Source: Leptospira neocaledonica (GTDB lineage Bacteria; Spirochaetota; Leptospiria; Leptospirales; Leptospiraceae). Taken from it: DNA of 64,000 bases. Of this stretch, positions 9,607-19,279 are shown piece after piece (the first letter of the stretch is position 1; the number at the start of each line of letters is the position of its first letter). The stretch spans positions 388,737-452,736 of the forward strand of contig NZ_NPEA01000005.1 in assembly GCF_002812205.1 (NCBI RefSeq), read 5' to 3'. The position numbers and the translations under genes were made by a program. The notes beneath the pieces are model-generated. The model was not told the origin of the DNA. It saw only the letters and a program-made list of their open reading frames with translations, and ran no database searches.

Positions 9607-10218
9607 ATGAACCCTAAATCCCTATCAAAGCTAGTTATTATCTTATTAGTTCCGAGCCTTTTGTTCTTCTGCAAACCTAAAGAAGAAGAAACTACGGATG
9701 CAATTGTCTCTTTTCTCGTAGGAAAAGCGACCGCGGAAAAAGCAGGCTCGGTTCTGAAAGCAAACGATCGTATTGTGGAATCTGAAATCGTAAAAACGGA
9801 CAAAGATGCCACTCTGGATTTAACCACTACTTTAGGGACAGTTCGACTCTTGGGTGGTTCCGAGGCTTCTATCGCAGCCTTAAGAGCCGATCAGAATTAT
9901 ATTAAGATTAACTCAGGCAATATTTTGGTAAAAGTCGCCAAACTGAAAAAGAACGAATCTATCTCCATTGATACTCCTACAGTGGTGGCTGCTGTCAGAG
10001 GCACCCAATTCTGGGGCCAAGTAAATCCCGCCAATGAAACGGGAACATTCGCAGTTCGCGAAGGTAGTGTCCAGATCACCAGAAAAGACGATGAGGCCCG
10101 AGTTTTGGTAAAAGCGGGAGAAGCTGTGGACTTGGGACCTGGGATCAAGGCATTAAAAGTTCGCCCAGCTGCTGCTGGAGAGCTTTCTGCAATGGAACAA
10201 ATCGACCAAATGAAATAG
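9607..10218 (+). CDS. FecR-domain lipoprotein
   Basis: A 203-residue predicted lipoprotein: hydrophobic N-terminus ending LLFFC with Cys22 as the likely lipidation site. The body has the FecR pattern: a repeated beta structure with KTDKDATLDLTTTLGTVRLL, then GNILVKVAKL, DTPTVVAAVRGTQFW and FAVREGSVQI. FecR domains occur in anti-sigma regulators and in spirochaete surface lipoproteins. Here there is no adjacent sigma gene and no cytoplasmic domain, so a structural or surface role is more likely. The function is unknown. Confidence 0.85.
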   Translation: MNPKSLSKLVIILLVPSLLFFCKPKEEETTDAIVSFLVGKATAEKAGSVLKANDRIVESEIVKTDKDATLDLTTTLGTVRLLGGSEASIAALRADQNYIKINSGNILVKVAKLKKNESISIDTPTVVAAVRGTQFWGQVNPANETGTFAVREGSVQITRKDDEARVLVKAGEAVDLGPGIKALKVRPAAAGELSAMEQIDQMK

Positions 10219-10271
10219 CTTTTTTTCTGGGCATTAGACCCGATTCCGGAATTCTGTTCTGGAGCGGGTCC

Positions 10272-11309
10272 ATGCAAGAAGATATTAGTTATAAATCCGC
10301 CGGAGTCGATACGGAAGCCGGCCAAGAATTCGTTAAAAAGATCAAACAAAACGTGGAATCCACCCATGGCCCCAGAGTTCTCGGCGGGCTTGGAGGATTT
10401 TCAGGCGCCTTCGACGTTTCTTTTCTCAAAAATTATAAAAACCCTATATTGCTCAGCGGTACCGATGGAGTCGGGACTAAGGTAGAACTCGCTCGCCTAT
10501 TCAATATTCATGATACGATCGGTATCGACCTGGTCGCTATGTGTGTGAATGATATTCTTGTCTCGGGTGGAGAGCCTTTATTCTTTTTAGATTATATTGC
10601 CTGCGGTAAATTGATCCCGGAAAGAATGGAAAGAATTGTCGCAGGAATCGTAAAAGGTTGTAAACTTTCCGGAGCGGCACTTCTCGGTGGAGAAACTGCA
10701 GAACATCCCGGTACCATGGACCCGGACGAATACGATATAGGCGGATTCGTTGTGGGTGCCGTGGAGAAGGATGACTTAATCGACGGATCCAAGGTCAAAG
10801 CCGGCGATATCGTTTTAGGTTTGGAATCTTCCGGACCTCATAGCAACGGATTTTCTCTCATTCGTAAATTGTATTTAGAGGGAGGAAGAAAACTTCCCGC
10901 AGATCCGGAGTTAGTCGGCTTCTTAAAAGAATTCGCACTTCGTCCTACAAGGATCTATGTCCAAAGTATACTGAACCTAACAAAGAAAGTTGAAGTGAAA
11001 GGAATGGTACATATCACCGGAGGGGGTTTTTATGAAAACATTCCTAGAGTGTTGTCTGATTCCTTAGCGGTGGAGATCCAAAGAGAAAAACTTCCTGAGA
11101 ATCCGTTCTTTGCTCGAGTTCAAAAAGATTTTCCTTCTTTATCCGAAAAGGAATTGTATTCCACTTTTAATATGGGAATCGGATACATAGTCATTGTTTC
11201 TCCAGAGTCTGAATCCGACGCGATCTCTGCCTTGGAAGAAAAAGGAGAACTGGTTCACAAAATCGGAGTAGTTACTTCGAAAAATAAAGAGTCTGTTCTT
11301 TTTGTCTGA
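10272..11309 (+). CDS. purM: Phosphoribosylformylglycinamidine cyclo-ligase (AIR synthetase)
   Basis: The fifth step of de novo purine synthesis: ATP-dependent closure of FGAM to aminoimidazole ribotide. The N-terminus SYKSAGVDTEAG, the LLSGTDGVGTKVELA and CVNDILVSGGEPLFFLDY motifs, and ALLGGETAEHPG are characteristic of PurM. Its 345 residues match the normal length. It appears monocistronic or paired with the downstream ClC gene (21-base gap); no other pur gene is in the window. Confidence 0.97.
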   Translation: MQEDISYKSAGVDTEAGQEFVKKIKQNVESTHGPRVLGGLGGFSGAFDVSFLKNYKNPILLSGTDGVGTKVELARLFNIHDTIGIDLVAMCVNDILVSGGEPLFFLDYIACGKLIPERMERIVAGIVKGCKLSGAALLGGETAEHPGTMDPDEYDIGGFVVGAVEKDDLIDGSKVKAGDIVLGLESSGPHSNGFSLIRKLYLEGGRKLPADPELVGFLKEFALRPTRIYVQSILNLTKKVEVKGMVHITGGGFYENIPRVLSDSLAVEIQREKLPENPFFARVQKDFPSLSEKELYSTFNMGIGYIVIVSPESESDAISALEEKGELVHKIGVVTSKNKESVLFV

Positions 11310-11330
11310 AATTTTCTGACCGGCATAAAT

Positions 11331-12587
11331 ATGGATCGGATCCAATCTTTTTTTAAAAATCCAATTTTTATCTTATCTAAAAAGAATCCGTTTATGCTTT
11401 CCAGATGGAGTATTTTATACGTACTCCTCGGATTATTTGCTGGGGTATTCTCCGCGGTATTTTGGAAAGTTTTGGAATTTCTCACCAAACTTTTAGCAGG
11501 TTTCCAAGGGCATTATATCATTTTGATCATGACCTTGTCCGGTCTTGGTATCGGCCTTCTTATTTATTTCCTGGGGGAACCGGGAGAAATTTCATTAGTA
11601 ATCGATAATATTCGTTTTAGGGGAGGGAAACTCGACCCTAAGAATAATCCTTCTATGAGTTTGTCTTCCTTGCTTAGTATTTCTTCGGGCGGAAGCGCAG
11701 GTCCAGAAGCACCACTTGTCCAGATTACCGGTTCTTTCGGAAGTTGGTTTGCAGAAAAGATAGGCTTAGAGGGAGAAGAATTGAGATCCATGACAATCGC
11801 CGGAATGGCGGCTGGATTTACTTCTTTATTCGGTTCTCCTTTAGGCGGGGCATTATTTGCGTTGGAAATCCTACAACATAGACATGTGGTAGAATATTAT
11901 GAAGCGTTATTACCTGCCTTTCTTTCAAGTTGTAGCGCCTATTTCGTATTTTTATTTATGACAGATATGGGGATCGGACCTACTTGGGAATTCCCTCAAT
12001 ATGTTCCCGGTGGAATAGAAGATTTTCAATATGCGATCGGTTTCGGAATGGCCGGGGCAGCAGTTGGTTGGATATTTTATGGAATATTCAAAATTACTAA
12101 ATTTTCTTTTTCTAAAATGGCCCTTCCTATTTTCGTAAAGACTACGATCGGCGGATTATTATTAGGTTGTATCGCATATTACGAACCATTGACTCGATAT
12201 TTCGGACATGACCAGTTGAATGAGATTGTAGTTACTAAAGGTAACTGGATCTTTTTCGGGACATTGGCCTTATTAAAAATATTGGCAATCAATATCACAG
12301 TTTCCAGTGGTTGGAGAGGTGGTATTATCATACCGTTATTCTTCGTTGGAGCAGTAGCCGGTAGATTTTTTATGGACTTCTTCCCATCCGAGAATGAATC
12401 CTTTTTGCTTATCTGTCTTATGGCATCCGTAAATGCCTCGGTGACCAAAACACCTATCAGCACCACTATATTACTCACAGGACTAACTGGGGTTTCCAAT
12501 TTTACTCCTGTATTATTCGCCTCATTGAGCGGATATTTCTTGTCTCCTAAGGCTCCGTTTATCAGTTCTCAGGCGGATTCAGTTTAA
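11331..12587 (+). CDS. ClC-family chloride channel/transporter
   Basis: A 418-residue polytopic inner-membrane protein with the ClC selectivity-filter motifs: SGGSAGPEAPLVQITG (the GxxGPEAP form of the first motif, with the gating Glu) and SSGWRGGIIIPLF as the GxxxP-type motif. The end TGLTGVSNFTPVLFASLSGYFLS matches the last helices. There is no CBS domain. It is probably a Cl- channel or Cl-/H+ antiporter of the GPEAP subgroup; the ion and stoichiometry are not determinable. It ends at a short gap before the 7TM histidine kinase. Confidence 0.92.
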   Translation: MDRIQSFFKNPIFILSKKNPFMLSRWSILYVLLGLFAGVFSAVFWKVLEFLTKLLAGFQGHYIILIMTLSGLGIGLLIYFLGEPGEISLVIDNIRFRGGKLDPKNNPSMSLSSLLSISSGGSAGPEAPLVQITGSFGSWFAEKIGLEGEELRSMTIAGMAAGFTSLFGSPLGGALFALEILQHRHVVEYYEALLPAFLSSCSAYFVFLFMTDMGIGPTWEFPQYVPGGIEDFQYAIGFGMAGAAVGWIFYGIFKITKFSFSKMALPIFVKTTIGGLLLGCIAYYEPLTRYFGHDQLNEIVVTKGNWIFFGTLALLKILAINITVSSGWRGGIIIPLFFVGAVAGRFFMDFFPSENESFLLICLMASVNASVTKTPISTTILLTGLTGVSNFTPVLFASLSGYFLSPKAPFISSQADSV

Positions 12588-12660
12588 TTTTTAGATCGGA
12601 CTATCACATCGATTTTGTCCTGGACGATTTCCGGTAAATCGATAAAAGATAGCCAACTCT

Positions 12661-14697
12661 ATGAGAATTTTTTCCAAAAAGGATCCGTTCTTTCTCATCG
12701 CGGCATTCTTATTTTTCGCATATTGTACACCTTCTCCCAAAAAAGCTCTATTAGAGAATGGTGTTATAGATTGGGAAAAATCTCTTAACCAGGGAAAATG
12801 TTTTCGAATGACCGGGGACTGGAAGTTTGCCTGGCTGGGTGCTACTCCGGATACAAGCCTTCCCAATGAGCCTGAAAAATTTTCGACAGCTGTAATTCCG
12901 GGTAGTTGGACTAAACATGATTGGCCGGGTTCCGACGAGGGAGAATTTCCTAAATACGGAAAAGCATTGTATAGAGTAGATCTGATTTCTTCGGCCCCTG
13001 TGGAAAATTTACATCTGGTTTCCTATGACCAAGGAACAAATTATAGGATCTTATTTAACGGAAAAGTAATCAATGAAGTTGGGAAGGTTGGAGATCCTAC
13101 CGAAGATGGACTAGAGCTAATGACCAGTTATTCCATTCTTCCTGCATGGCAAGGCACCGCTCATCTTGATTTCGAAATTTCCAATTACCAATATAGAAAA
13201 GGAGGACTTTGGAAACCTCCCGTTTTGGGAACGGCGGACTGTGTGAGCCGTTATTATATGGATAGAAGGGACTTAGAAGGAATACTCTGCGGAGGTCTTT
13301 TTTTCTTAGGACTATTCCATATTTTTGTATCTGTTTTTTATAAAAAAGATTCTTCCGCTTTGATACTCGGGATTTTTTCCATCACAGTAGGCTTAAGATT
13401 ATACTCCACTGGAGTGAGATTATTCCCTGAACATTTTTTAGTGGGGCCTGAAATATATCTTAGAACAGAATTTATCGCTTGGTTTATGGGAATGCCTTTG
13501 GCCCAACATTTCTTGTTGGAAGTATTCCCGGTAAACTTCGGAAGAAAATTTCTGAAATTAGGATATATCTTTGCGGGAATATTTACACTCATCACTTTAT
13601 TTACGGGACCTGCGATCTATTCATATCTGATCAATCCTTCTTATCTACTTTTCGTATTCAACGGCGCTTGCTCTTTGGTAGTTTTAGCAAAAGCAGTTTC
13701 TCTTAGGATGGTGGGCGCTTATATCTATCTTACTAGTTTTATCTTCCTTCTATTCTTCATGGTAAGTGAGATATTATTCCATGCAGAAGTTTTGGATTCT
13801 TGGGAGTTGAGCGGGATCGGAGTCGGAATATTTGTGCTCGGAAATTCTCTTTCTTTATCCAGCAAAATGTTAAGCGGATTCAGAGAAAGGGAGAAGGCCC
13901 AAGAAATACTGAATACAAATTTGGAAGAGCTGGTCCGGAAAAGAACCAGAGAATTAGAATTTGCAAGAGACGAGGCAGAAGCTGCCAATAAAGCAAAAAG
14001 TGAATTTTTGATCAACGTAGATCACGAAGTCCGCACTCCTATGAACGGGATCGTCGGGATCACTCAGATGTTACTGGATTCCGATCTTAAACCGGAACAT
14101 AAGGAAATGTTGGAGTTATTAAAAAGAAGTGGGGATGCGATGATGGTAATCCTCGGCTCCATGTTGGACGCTTCCAGTTTAGAAAAGGGTACATTATATC
14201 TTTTGAATAAACGATTCAGTCTCAAGGCCTCCATCTACGAAGCAGCAATGAGGGTAGAGGATAAGATCCGACGGAAAAACCTGGATTTCAGCGTAACTCT
14301 TTCAGACAACCTTCCTGAAACGGTAGAAGGAGACGAAGAAAGATTTAAAACAATGCTCTTAGTCCTTCTGGAAAATGCGGAGAAGTTCACAGTAAAAGGA
14401 TTCATCAAACTCATCGGAGAAAAAGTCCAGGAAACCAATCTGGAATATAGGCTTAGGTTTAGGGTCCAAGACTCAGGAATAGGAATCCCGGAAGATAAAC
14501 TCGGTTCTATATTCAATCCATTCCAACAGGTGGATTCAGGAGTTACTAAACCTTTCCAAGGAGCAGGGCTTGGTCTCGCACTCTGTAAGGCTCTTGCCCA
14601 GAAAATGGACGGGGATATTTCCGTCCAAAGTGTGCCAGGCACAGGTTCGGAGTTTATTCTGGAAATCGCTCTCTCTAAACCGGAAATCCAATCTTGA
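12661..14697 (+). CDS. 7TM-DISM-type sensor histidine kinase
   Basis: A 678-residue membrane sensor kinase. The N-terminal signal segment ends FFAYC (Cys22, possible lipobox). Residues 40-195 form a beta-sandwich sensor beginning GDWKFAW, as in 7TMR-DISM proteins. About seven hydrophobic helices follow (205-395), then a coiled coil, a HisKA domain with H455 in [12 protein letters not shown], and a HATPase domain with N-box [15 protein letters not shown] and [12 protein letters not shown]. There is no receiver domain and no adjacent response regulator, so the partner is unknown. The ligand is likely a carbohydrate or other small molecule, by analogy only. Confidence 0.9.
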   Translation: MRIFSKKDPFFLIAAFLFFAYCTPSPKKALLENGVIDWEKSLNQGKCFRMTGDWKFAWLGATPDTSLPNEPEKFSTAVIPGSWTKHDWPGSDEGEFPKYGKALYRVDLISSAPVENLHLVSYDQGTNYRILFNGKVINEVGKVGDPTEDGLELMTSYSILPAWQGTAHLDFEISNYQYRKGGLWKPPVLGTADCVSRYYMDRRDLEGILCGGLFFLGLFHIFVSVFYKKDSSALILGIFSITVGLRLYSTGVRLFPEHFLVGPEIYLRTEFIAWFMGMPLAQHFLLEVFPVNFGRKFLKLGYIFAGIFTLITLFTGPAIYSYLINPSYLLFVFNGACSLVVLAKAVSLRMVGAYIYLTSFIFLLFFMVSEILFHAEVLDSWELSGIGVGIFVLGNSLSLSSKMLSGFREREKAQEILNTNLEELVRKRTRELEFARDEAEAANKAKSEFLINVDHEVRTPMNGIVGITQMLLDSDLKPEHKEMLELLKRSGDAMMVILGSMLDASSLEKGTLYLLNKRFSLKASIYEAAMRVEDKIRRKNLDFSVTLSDNLPETVEGDEERFKTMLLVLLENAEKFTVKGFIKLIGEKVQETNLEYRLRFRVQDSGIGIPEDKLGSIFNPFQQVDSGVTKPFQGAGLGLALCKALAQKMDGDISVQSVPGTGSEFILEIALSKPEIQS

Positions 14698-14734
14698 CAT
14701 AAGATTTCCACCTTCCAAGCTGGGTCCAAACTAT

Positions 14735-16516
14735 ATGGGCAGGATCCAAGAACTCAGTCCGGAACTAATCAACCAAATCGCCGCCGGGGAAGTGATCGAA
14801 TCTGCTCACTCCGTTTTGAAAGAAATGATGGAGAACTCCGTAGACGCAGGAGCAGACACGATCGAAGTTGAATCCAGAGACGGAGGATTGACCTCCTTAC
14901 TTCTTTCGGATAACGGATCCGGAATAGTAGAAGAGGATATCCCGCTCGCAATCCAAAGACACGCCACAAGTAAGATCCGTACATTAAAAGACCTTGAATT
15001 AGTTTCTTCTTATGGATTCAGGGGGGAAGCATTAGCATCCATTGCCTCCGTTTCCAAACTTACAATCGAAACAGGAACAGGACTTCCCACAGCTTGGAAA
15101 GTAAGGGCAGAAAAAGGACAAATCCTTTCCAAAGAAGCCATCCCTGGTTTTCAAGGAACAAAGATCCTGGTAGAGGATCTATTCTATAATACTCCTGTTA
15201 GAAGAAAATTTTTAAAATCGGTCCGCTCCGAAGATAAGAAGATACGCGATAAGGTAACCGTCCAGGCACTCGCCCGAGAAGATATCCGTTTTAGATTTGT
15301 CCAAGATCATAAAGAAGTCTACAGACTTCCTCCCAAGAGTAAAAAAGAAAGGATCATCGATCTATTTGGAGAAAATTTCAGAGACCATTTGTTGGAGGTC
15401 CAACTGGAAAGAAAGGGTTGGAAAGCGAATGGTTTTATCAGCGATCCTGATTTTTATAAATCCAATCGTACAGGCCAATTCATATTCGTGAATGGAAGAC
15501 CTGTAGAAATCAAATACTCCTCTCATCTATTAAAAAAATGTTATGATGAACTTCTTCCTCCTAACGCTCACCCATACTGCTTTTTATTTTTTGAAGTAGA
15601 TCCTGAATCCATAGACGTAAACGTTCATCCCGCTAAAAAAGAGATCCGCTTTCTGGACGAAGAAGGATTTAATACATTCTTCTTGCAGCTGATCCAAAAA
15701 GAACTCAGATCCAGCACTCCTGTCAGTTTTTTAGAATTGAAAAACAGACTTTTAAGACCCGAACCCAAGAAGATGGAATCTACATTGTATTCCTTTTCTT
15801 CTCCTTCTGCCGGAACGGAGCAGCAACTTTTAGGAGGAGCGCTTTATGAAGAAGTAAAACATTCTCCTTCTTTTCCAGTAGAAGCAGTAGGTCCAGGTTC
15901 CAGGTTAGACGATCTGACCGATATTCCGATCAAACATTCAGAATTCATTCCTAAAAAACATTTCGGATTATTATTCGAAACATTCATCTTAGCGGAAGGA
16001 GAAGACGGTTTTTATATCATAGACCAACATACCGCTCATGAAAGGATCCGTTACGAAGAAGTATTAAGGAAACTGAAAAAGAAAAATTATGGGATCCAGC
16101 CTCTTCTCACTCCAATTCGTATTCCTGTTTCCAAACAAGAAGCGGAAGATATCAAAGATAGACTTGGAGAATACCAAGAAGTAGGTTTAAAACTAGACTC
16201 ACTCGGAGAAGATACTATGGTCCTCCGAGAAGTTCCTGGTTACTTTCTGCCCGGACATGAAAAAGAGATCGTTCTGGATTTTTTAAATCGAACCGGAGGT
16301 AAGGAAGTTCCTGAGCCTGAGTTATACGACCTTATGGCAAAATGCGTGGCTTGTAGATCCGCCGTTAAAAAAGGGGACCAACTTTCGGACCATCTAATCG
16401 CAGAAATGCTCAATCGTTTGAGTTATTGCGAGAATCCATCCCGTTGTCCTCATGGAAGACCCACCTTGGTCAAATTAACCAGAGAAGATCTGGAAAGAAT
16501 GTTTCATCGTAGGTAA
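14735..16516 (+). CDS. mutL: DNA mismatch repair protein MutL
   Basis: A 593-residue GHKL ATPase and endonuclease of mismatch repair. The N-terminus has [26 protein letters not shown] and [14 protein letters not shown]. The C-terminal dimerisation domain carries the metal-site motif [12 protein letters not shown] and ACRSAVK plus CPHGRPT, so this is a nicking MutL of the non-E. coli type. The frame extends 55 codons upstream into the kinase gene, but [18 protein letters not shown] is the family start. Within the coding region, 15391-15404 is an exact copy of the 14-base palindrome that bounds intergenic element A. Confidence 0.97.
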   Translation: MGRIQELSPELINQIAAGEVIESAHSVLKEMMENSVDAGADTIEVESRDGGLTSLLLSDNGSGIVEEDIPLAIQRHATSKIRTLKDLELVSSYGFRGEALASIASVSKLTIETGTGLPTAWKVRAEKGQILSKEAIPGFQGTKILVEDLFYNTPVRRKFLKSVRSEDKKIRDKVTVQALAREDIRFRFVQDHKEVYRLPPKSKKERIIDLFGENFRDHLLEVQLERKGWKANGFISDPDFYKSNRTGQFIFVNGRPVEIKYSSHLLKKCYDELLPPNAHPYCFLFFEVDPESIDVNVHPAKKEIRFLDEEGFNTFFLQLIQKELRSSTPVSFLELKNRLLRPEPKKMESTLYSFSSPSAGTEQQLLGGALYEEVKHSPSFPVEAVGPGSRLDDLTDIPIKHSEFIPKKHFGLLFETFILAEGEDGFYIIDQHTAHERIRYEEVLRKLKKKNYGIQPLLTPIRIPVSKQEAEDIKDRLGEYQEVGLKLDSLGEDTMVLREVPGYFLPGHEKEIVLDFLNRTGGKEVPEPELYDLMAKCVACRSAVKKGDQLSDHLIAEMLNRLSYCENPSRCPHGRPTLVKLTREDLERMFHRR

Positions 16517-16519
16517 AAT

Positions 16520-17116
16520 TTGAAAACCGAATCCCAGGAACTCAAAAATTCCACGGAGAATGTAATCTCCTCCTTGGTTCGACAAACTTTGATCGCAAGT
16601 GTGATCCTATTGCTGATCGTCTTAGTGCTCGCAAGATTTTTTAACGAACGAGTCACTCAGATTGCAGGAATCTTTTTAGATTACACTGGAGTATGGGGAG
16701 TAGGTCTTTCTATATTCGTTGCTGATTCAGTGCATGTGTTCTTTCCTCCGGATACGTTTTTGATCCTGGCAGTAGCTGCAAATATGCCGGATTTCTGGGT
16801 AATCTTCTTCGCATCTTTTGGGTCTTTACTTGCAGGAGGATGTTCTTATTCCCAAGGAAGATTCCTTCTTCCTAAGTTAAAAGTATTCTCCAGGTTCATT
16901 CGGAATCATGAGGAAAAGTTAGAAGTATACGTAAAAAGATTCGGATTCTGGGCAGTGGTGCTTGCAGCACTGACTCCATTGCCTTATTCCTGGACTTCGG
17001 TAGCCGCAGGTGCAATGAGGATGAGGGTCGGACTTTTTTTTACTGCCGCACTTTTTAGGATCCCTCGTTTTATTCTTTATTACTATCTAATAAAGGGCGG
17101 CTGGATCGGGATCTAA
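16520..17116 (+). CDS. YqaA/DedA-like (VTT domain) membrane protein
   Basis: A 198-residue membrane protein of the SNARE-associated Golgi/VTT superfamily. The visible pattern FFPPDTFLIL, the small-residue-rich GSLLAGGCSYSQGR re-entrant loop and TPLPYSWTSVAAGAMRM resemble YqaA proteins. The start is TTG, three bases after mutL, with AGGT just upstream; this implies translational coupling. Related proteins are lipid scramblases/flippases or affect proton-motive-force homeostasis; the specific role here is unknown. Confidence 0.82.
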   Translation: MKTESQELKNSTENVISSLVRQTLIASVILLLIVLVLARFFNERVTQIAGIFLDYTGVWGVGLSIFVADSVHVFFPPDTFLILAVAANMPDFWVIFFASFGSLLAGGCSYSQGRFLLPKLKVFSRFIRNHEEKLEVYVKRFGFWAVVLAALTPLPYSWTSVAAGAMRMRVGLFFTAALFRIPRFILYYYLIKGGWIGI

Positions 17117-17161
17117 ACATTCGGATTGACGCATATAAGAACCCAAGGTACAAAAGTTTAG

Positions 17162-17404
17162 ATGAAGGACGATTCTCCCAGACTCATTCCTAAAACCAGA
17201 AAGGAATTGATCTTAGAAAATTTAGATTGGTTCGGTTTGCCTATTCGTATTTCCGAATTGGTGGAGAATGTATTGGATGGAAAGATCAGAGAACAATCCC
17301 TAGTATGCTGTCATAGCGCCTGCGATGTATGCAACTCTACCATTCGTTCCTGCATACGTAAGGTCCAAAGAGAATTGGAAGAAGAACTTGGGCAGTCTAT
17401 TTGA
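17162..17404 (+). CDS. Small cysteine-rich protein of unknown function
   Basis: 80 residues, unrecognised. The N-terminal half is a helical segment ([26 protein letters not shown]). The C-terminal half has five cysteines in [16 protein letters not shown] (C49, C50, C54, C57, C64), followed by a basic/acidic helix. The spacing could bind zinc or an iron-sulfur cluster. Its 3' end overlaps rarA, so the two are probably co-translated. Coding is supported by position in a tight gene string, an ATG start and the overlap. A nucleic-acid-linked role is inference from the neighbour only. Confidence 0.65.
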   Translation: MKDDSPRLIPKTRKELILENLDWFGLPIRISELVENVLDGKIREQSLVCCHSACDVCNSTIRSCIRKVQRELEEELGQSI

Positions 17405-18650
17405 AAGAGCACCTCTTCCTCATAAGATCAGGCCTAGTTCCTTTGCTCAGGTCATAGGACAGGAAAAGGCAAAGCTTCAATTACAAAAATATAAAGAACC
17501 TGTAAGCATTCTATTATACGGACCTCCGGGAACGGGAAAATCCACCATCGCCAGGATCTTAGGTGGAAGCTGGAAATTACCTTTTGTGGAATACAATGCT
17601 GTCACCACGGGCGTTGCGGACATTAAAAAACTATTAGAAAGATCCGAAAAAGAAGGAAGTATATTACTCTTTCTGGACGAGATCCATAGATTCAGTTCTT
17701 CCCAACAAGATAGTTTATTAAAAGGAGTGGAGACCGGAGGGATCGTGCTCATCGGGGCCACTACCGAAAATCCATCTTTCAGAATTACAAGACCCTTATT
17801 ATCCAGATGCCAAGTGCTTAAACTGGAGCCGTTAGGCGAGAATGATCTTTTGGAAATACTTTCCAGAGGGATAGAATCCTTAGATCCAAAACCGAATATT
17901 ACAAAAGAAGCAAGTTCTCTGTTAGTCCGTTATTCGGGAGGGGATGCACGAAAACTTCTTTCTAATTTAGAGGGACTCGTCCTTTCCAGAGATTCCGGAA
18001 CTCAGATTGAGGCTTCGGATATAGAGACATTTTTAGAAAGTAGAGTGATCGAATACGACCAAAGTGGGGAGAGTCATTATGATGTGATCTCCGCATTTAT
18101 CAAGTCAGTGAGGGGAAGTGATCCTGATGCCGCATTATTCTATTTAGCGATGATGTTAGAAGGGGGAGAAGATCCACTCTTCATTGCAAGGCGACTCATT
18201 ATTCTTGCTTCGGAAGATATTGGAAATGCTTCCGTCCATGGTTTACCTTTAGCAGTAGCCGGACTTCATGCCTTAGAAACAATAGGTATGCCTGAAGGAA
18301 GGATCATTTTAGGACAGGTTACTACATTCTTAGCCTCTTGTCCCAAATCAAACGCATCCTATTTGGGAATAGGTTCTGCACTTTCTTTTGTGAAAGAAAG
18401 GGGGCCCAGTTTAAAGATCCCTAATAGACTCCGAAACGCTCCCACCACCACGCATAAAAAAGAAGGAGCGAGTCAGGGGTATAAATATCCTCATGATTTC
18501 GGCGGCTTTACTCCATTCTCTTATTTTCCAGATGATCTATCCGATAATCCTCCCCAATTCTATAGGCCTACCAAAAACGGAATGGAGGGAAAGATCAGAG
18601 AACATCTTGCTTCCATTTGGAAAAAAATTTCCGGCAAAAATTACGAGTAA
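17388..18650 (+). CDS. rarA: Replication-associated recombination protein A (AAA+ ATPase)
   Basis: About 420 residues. An AAA+ clamp-loader-like ATPase acting at stalled forks. Landmarks: [17 protein letters not shown] at the N-terminus, Walker [10 protein letters not shown], Walker [11 protein letters not shown], sensor GATTENPSF, and a C-terminal domain with SEDIGNA and [10 protein letters not shown]. An ATG at 17325 also opens this frame but adds 21 residues unlike the family. The TTG at 17388 with GGAAG just upstream is preferred, leaving a 17-base overlap with the cysteine-rich gene. The exact start is uncertain. Confidence 0.93.
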   Translation: MGSLFERAPLPHKIRPSSFAQVIGQEKAKLQLQKYKEPVSILLYGPPGTGKSTIARILGGSWKLPFVEYNAVTTGVADIKKLLERSEKEGSILLFLDEIHRFSSSQQDSLLKGVETGGIVLIGATTENPSFRITRPLLSRCQVLKLEPLGENDLLEILSRGIESLDPKPNITKEASSLLVRYSGGDARKLLSNLEGLVLSRDSGTQIEASDIETFLESRVIEYDQSGESHYDVISAFIKSVRGSDPDAALFYLAMMLEGGEDPLFIARRLIILASEDIGNASVHGLPLAVAGLHALETIGMPEGRIILGQVTTFLASCPKSNASYLGIGSALSFVKERGPSLKIPNRLRNAPTTTHKKEGASQGYKYPHDFGGFTPFSYFPDDLSDNPPQFYRPTKNGMEGKIREHLASIWKKISGKNYE

Positions 18651-18703
18651 ATGTCCATTTATTTGATTCTCGCACAAAGCCGCAAGAGGAGATGATATTG
18701 ATT

Positions 18704-18850
18704 GTAGGAGGTCCTACGTGAGATGAAGATCACCCCCGCCCTGCATTGGGATTGGGGGGAGTGGCCCGTGGGAGACCACATTTCACGTATCACAAAATCC
18801 CGCCTCCGTCAACCGAATACTATTTTCAAAATCCGTGTAGGAATTCCAAC
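18704..18850. repeat. Palindrome-bounded intergenic element, copy B
   Basis: 147 bases, starting with the perfect palindrome GTAGGAGGTCCTAC and ending with GTAGGAATTCCAAC. Inside are GATCACCCCCGCCC, GGGGGGAGTGGCCCGTGGGA and CGTATCACAAAAT, in the same order and spacing as in copy A (5073-5217). The flank between these blocks and the right palindrome is diverged. The paired boundaries and constant length suggest a defined element rather than random similarity. Confidence 0.7.
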
Positions 18851-18903
18851 ATCGCAAGTCCTCAGTGCCTTTGTATTTCTTTGTAAAAAACTTCATAAAT
18901 TTA

Positions 18904-18949
18904 TTGCGTAGTTAAATGGCTACGATTATATTTGTAGTTAAGTGACTAC
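18904..18949 (+). promoter_or_regulatory. arsR promoter with two operator palindromes
   Basis: The -35 TTGCGT (18904-18909) and -10 TATATT (18927-18932) are 17 bases apart. Operator 1, GTAGTTAAATGGCTAC (18908-18923), fills the spacer. Operator 2, GTAGTTAAGTGACTAC (18934-18949), lies just downstream of the -10 and ends three bases before the arsR start. Both share the GTAGTTAA..G.CTAC pattern and are 26 bases apart. The layout predicts direct autorepression by the ArsR protein. Confidence 0.8.
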
Positions 18950-18952
18950 ATA

Positions 18953-19276
18953 ATGAATCTAAGAAGAGACGTATTTCAGGCGATAGCCGATCCGAGTAGA
19001 AGGGCGATACTTCTGCTGGTTGCCTCCCAGGCAATGACAGCAGGAGCAATCGCCTCCAATTTTGATACGGCCAGGCCTACTGTTTCCAAACATTTACAGA
19101 TACTCACAGAGTGCGAATTATTAAAACAGGAACAAAACGGCAGGGAAATTTATTATCAATTGAATCCGAATAAGATGAAAGAAATTGCCGACTTTATTGA
19201 ACCGTTCCGCAAAATGTGGGATGATCGCTTCAATAAGCTGGAATCCGTAATGAAAAAATATAAATCAAGAAAATAG
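18953..19276 (+). CDS. ArsR-family winged-helix transcriptional regulator
   Basis: 107 residues. The sequence [18 protein letters not shown], then [19 protein letters not shown] as the recognition helix, and [10 protein letters not shown] as the wing are typical of ArsR repressors of the subgroup paired with SRPBCC proteins. There is no metal-binding CxC. Two palindromic operators sit in its own promoter. It is followed after 3 bases by the SRPBCC gene, then by a DoxX-like gene, so it probably controls this operon. The inducing signal is unknown. Confidence 0.9.
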   Translation: MNLRRDVFQAIADPSRRAILLLVASQAMTAGAIASNFDTARPTVSKHLQILTECELLKQEQNGREIYYQLNPNKMKEIADFIEPFRKMWDDRFNKLESVMKKYKSRK

Positions 19277-19279
19277 AAT

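Larger units (their letters stand above)
18651..18952. other. Intergenic region rarA-arsR
   Basis: 302 bases without a credible gene. It holds palindrome-bounded element copy B (18704-18850) and, at its right end, the arsR promoter with two operator palindromes. A 62-codon open frame inside it runs through the repeat and looks non-coding. Confidence 0.7.

Noticed and set aside
14570..14734. Upstream extension of mutL
   Set aside because: It overlaps the kinase ATPase domain in another frame and has no resemblance to MutL; the ATG at 14735 matches the family start.
18723..18911. 62-codon frame between rarA and arsR
   Set aside because: It lies in intergenic element B and in the arsR promoter region; no coding signs.
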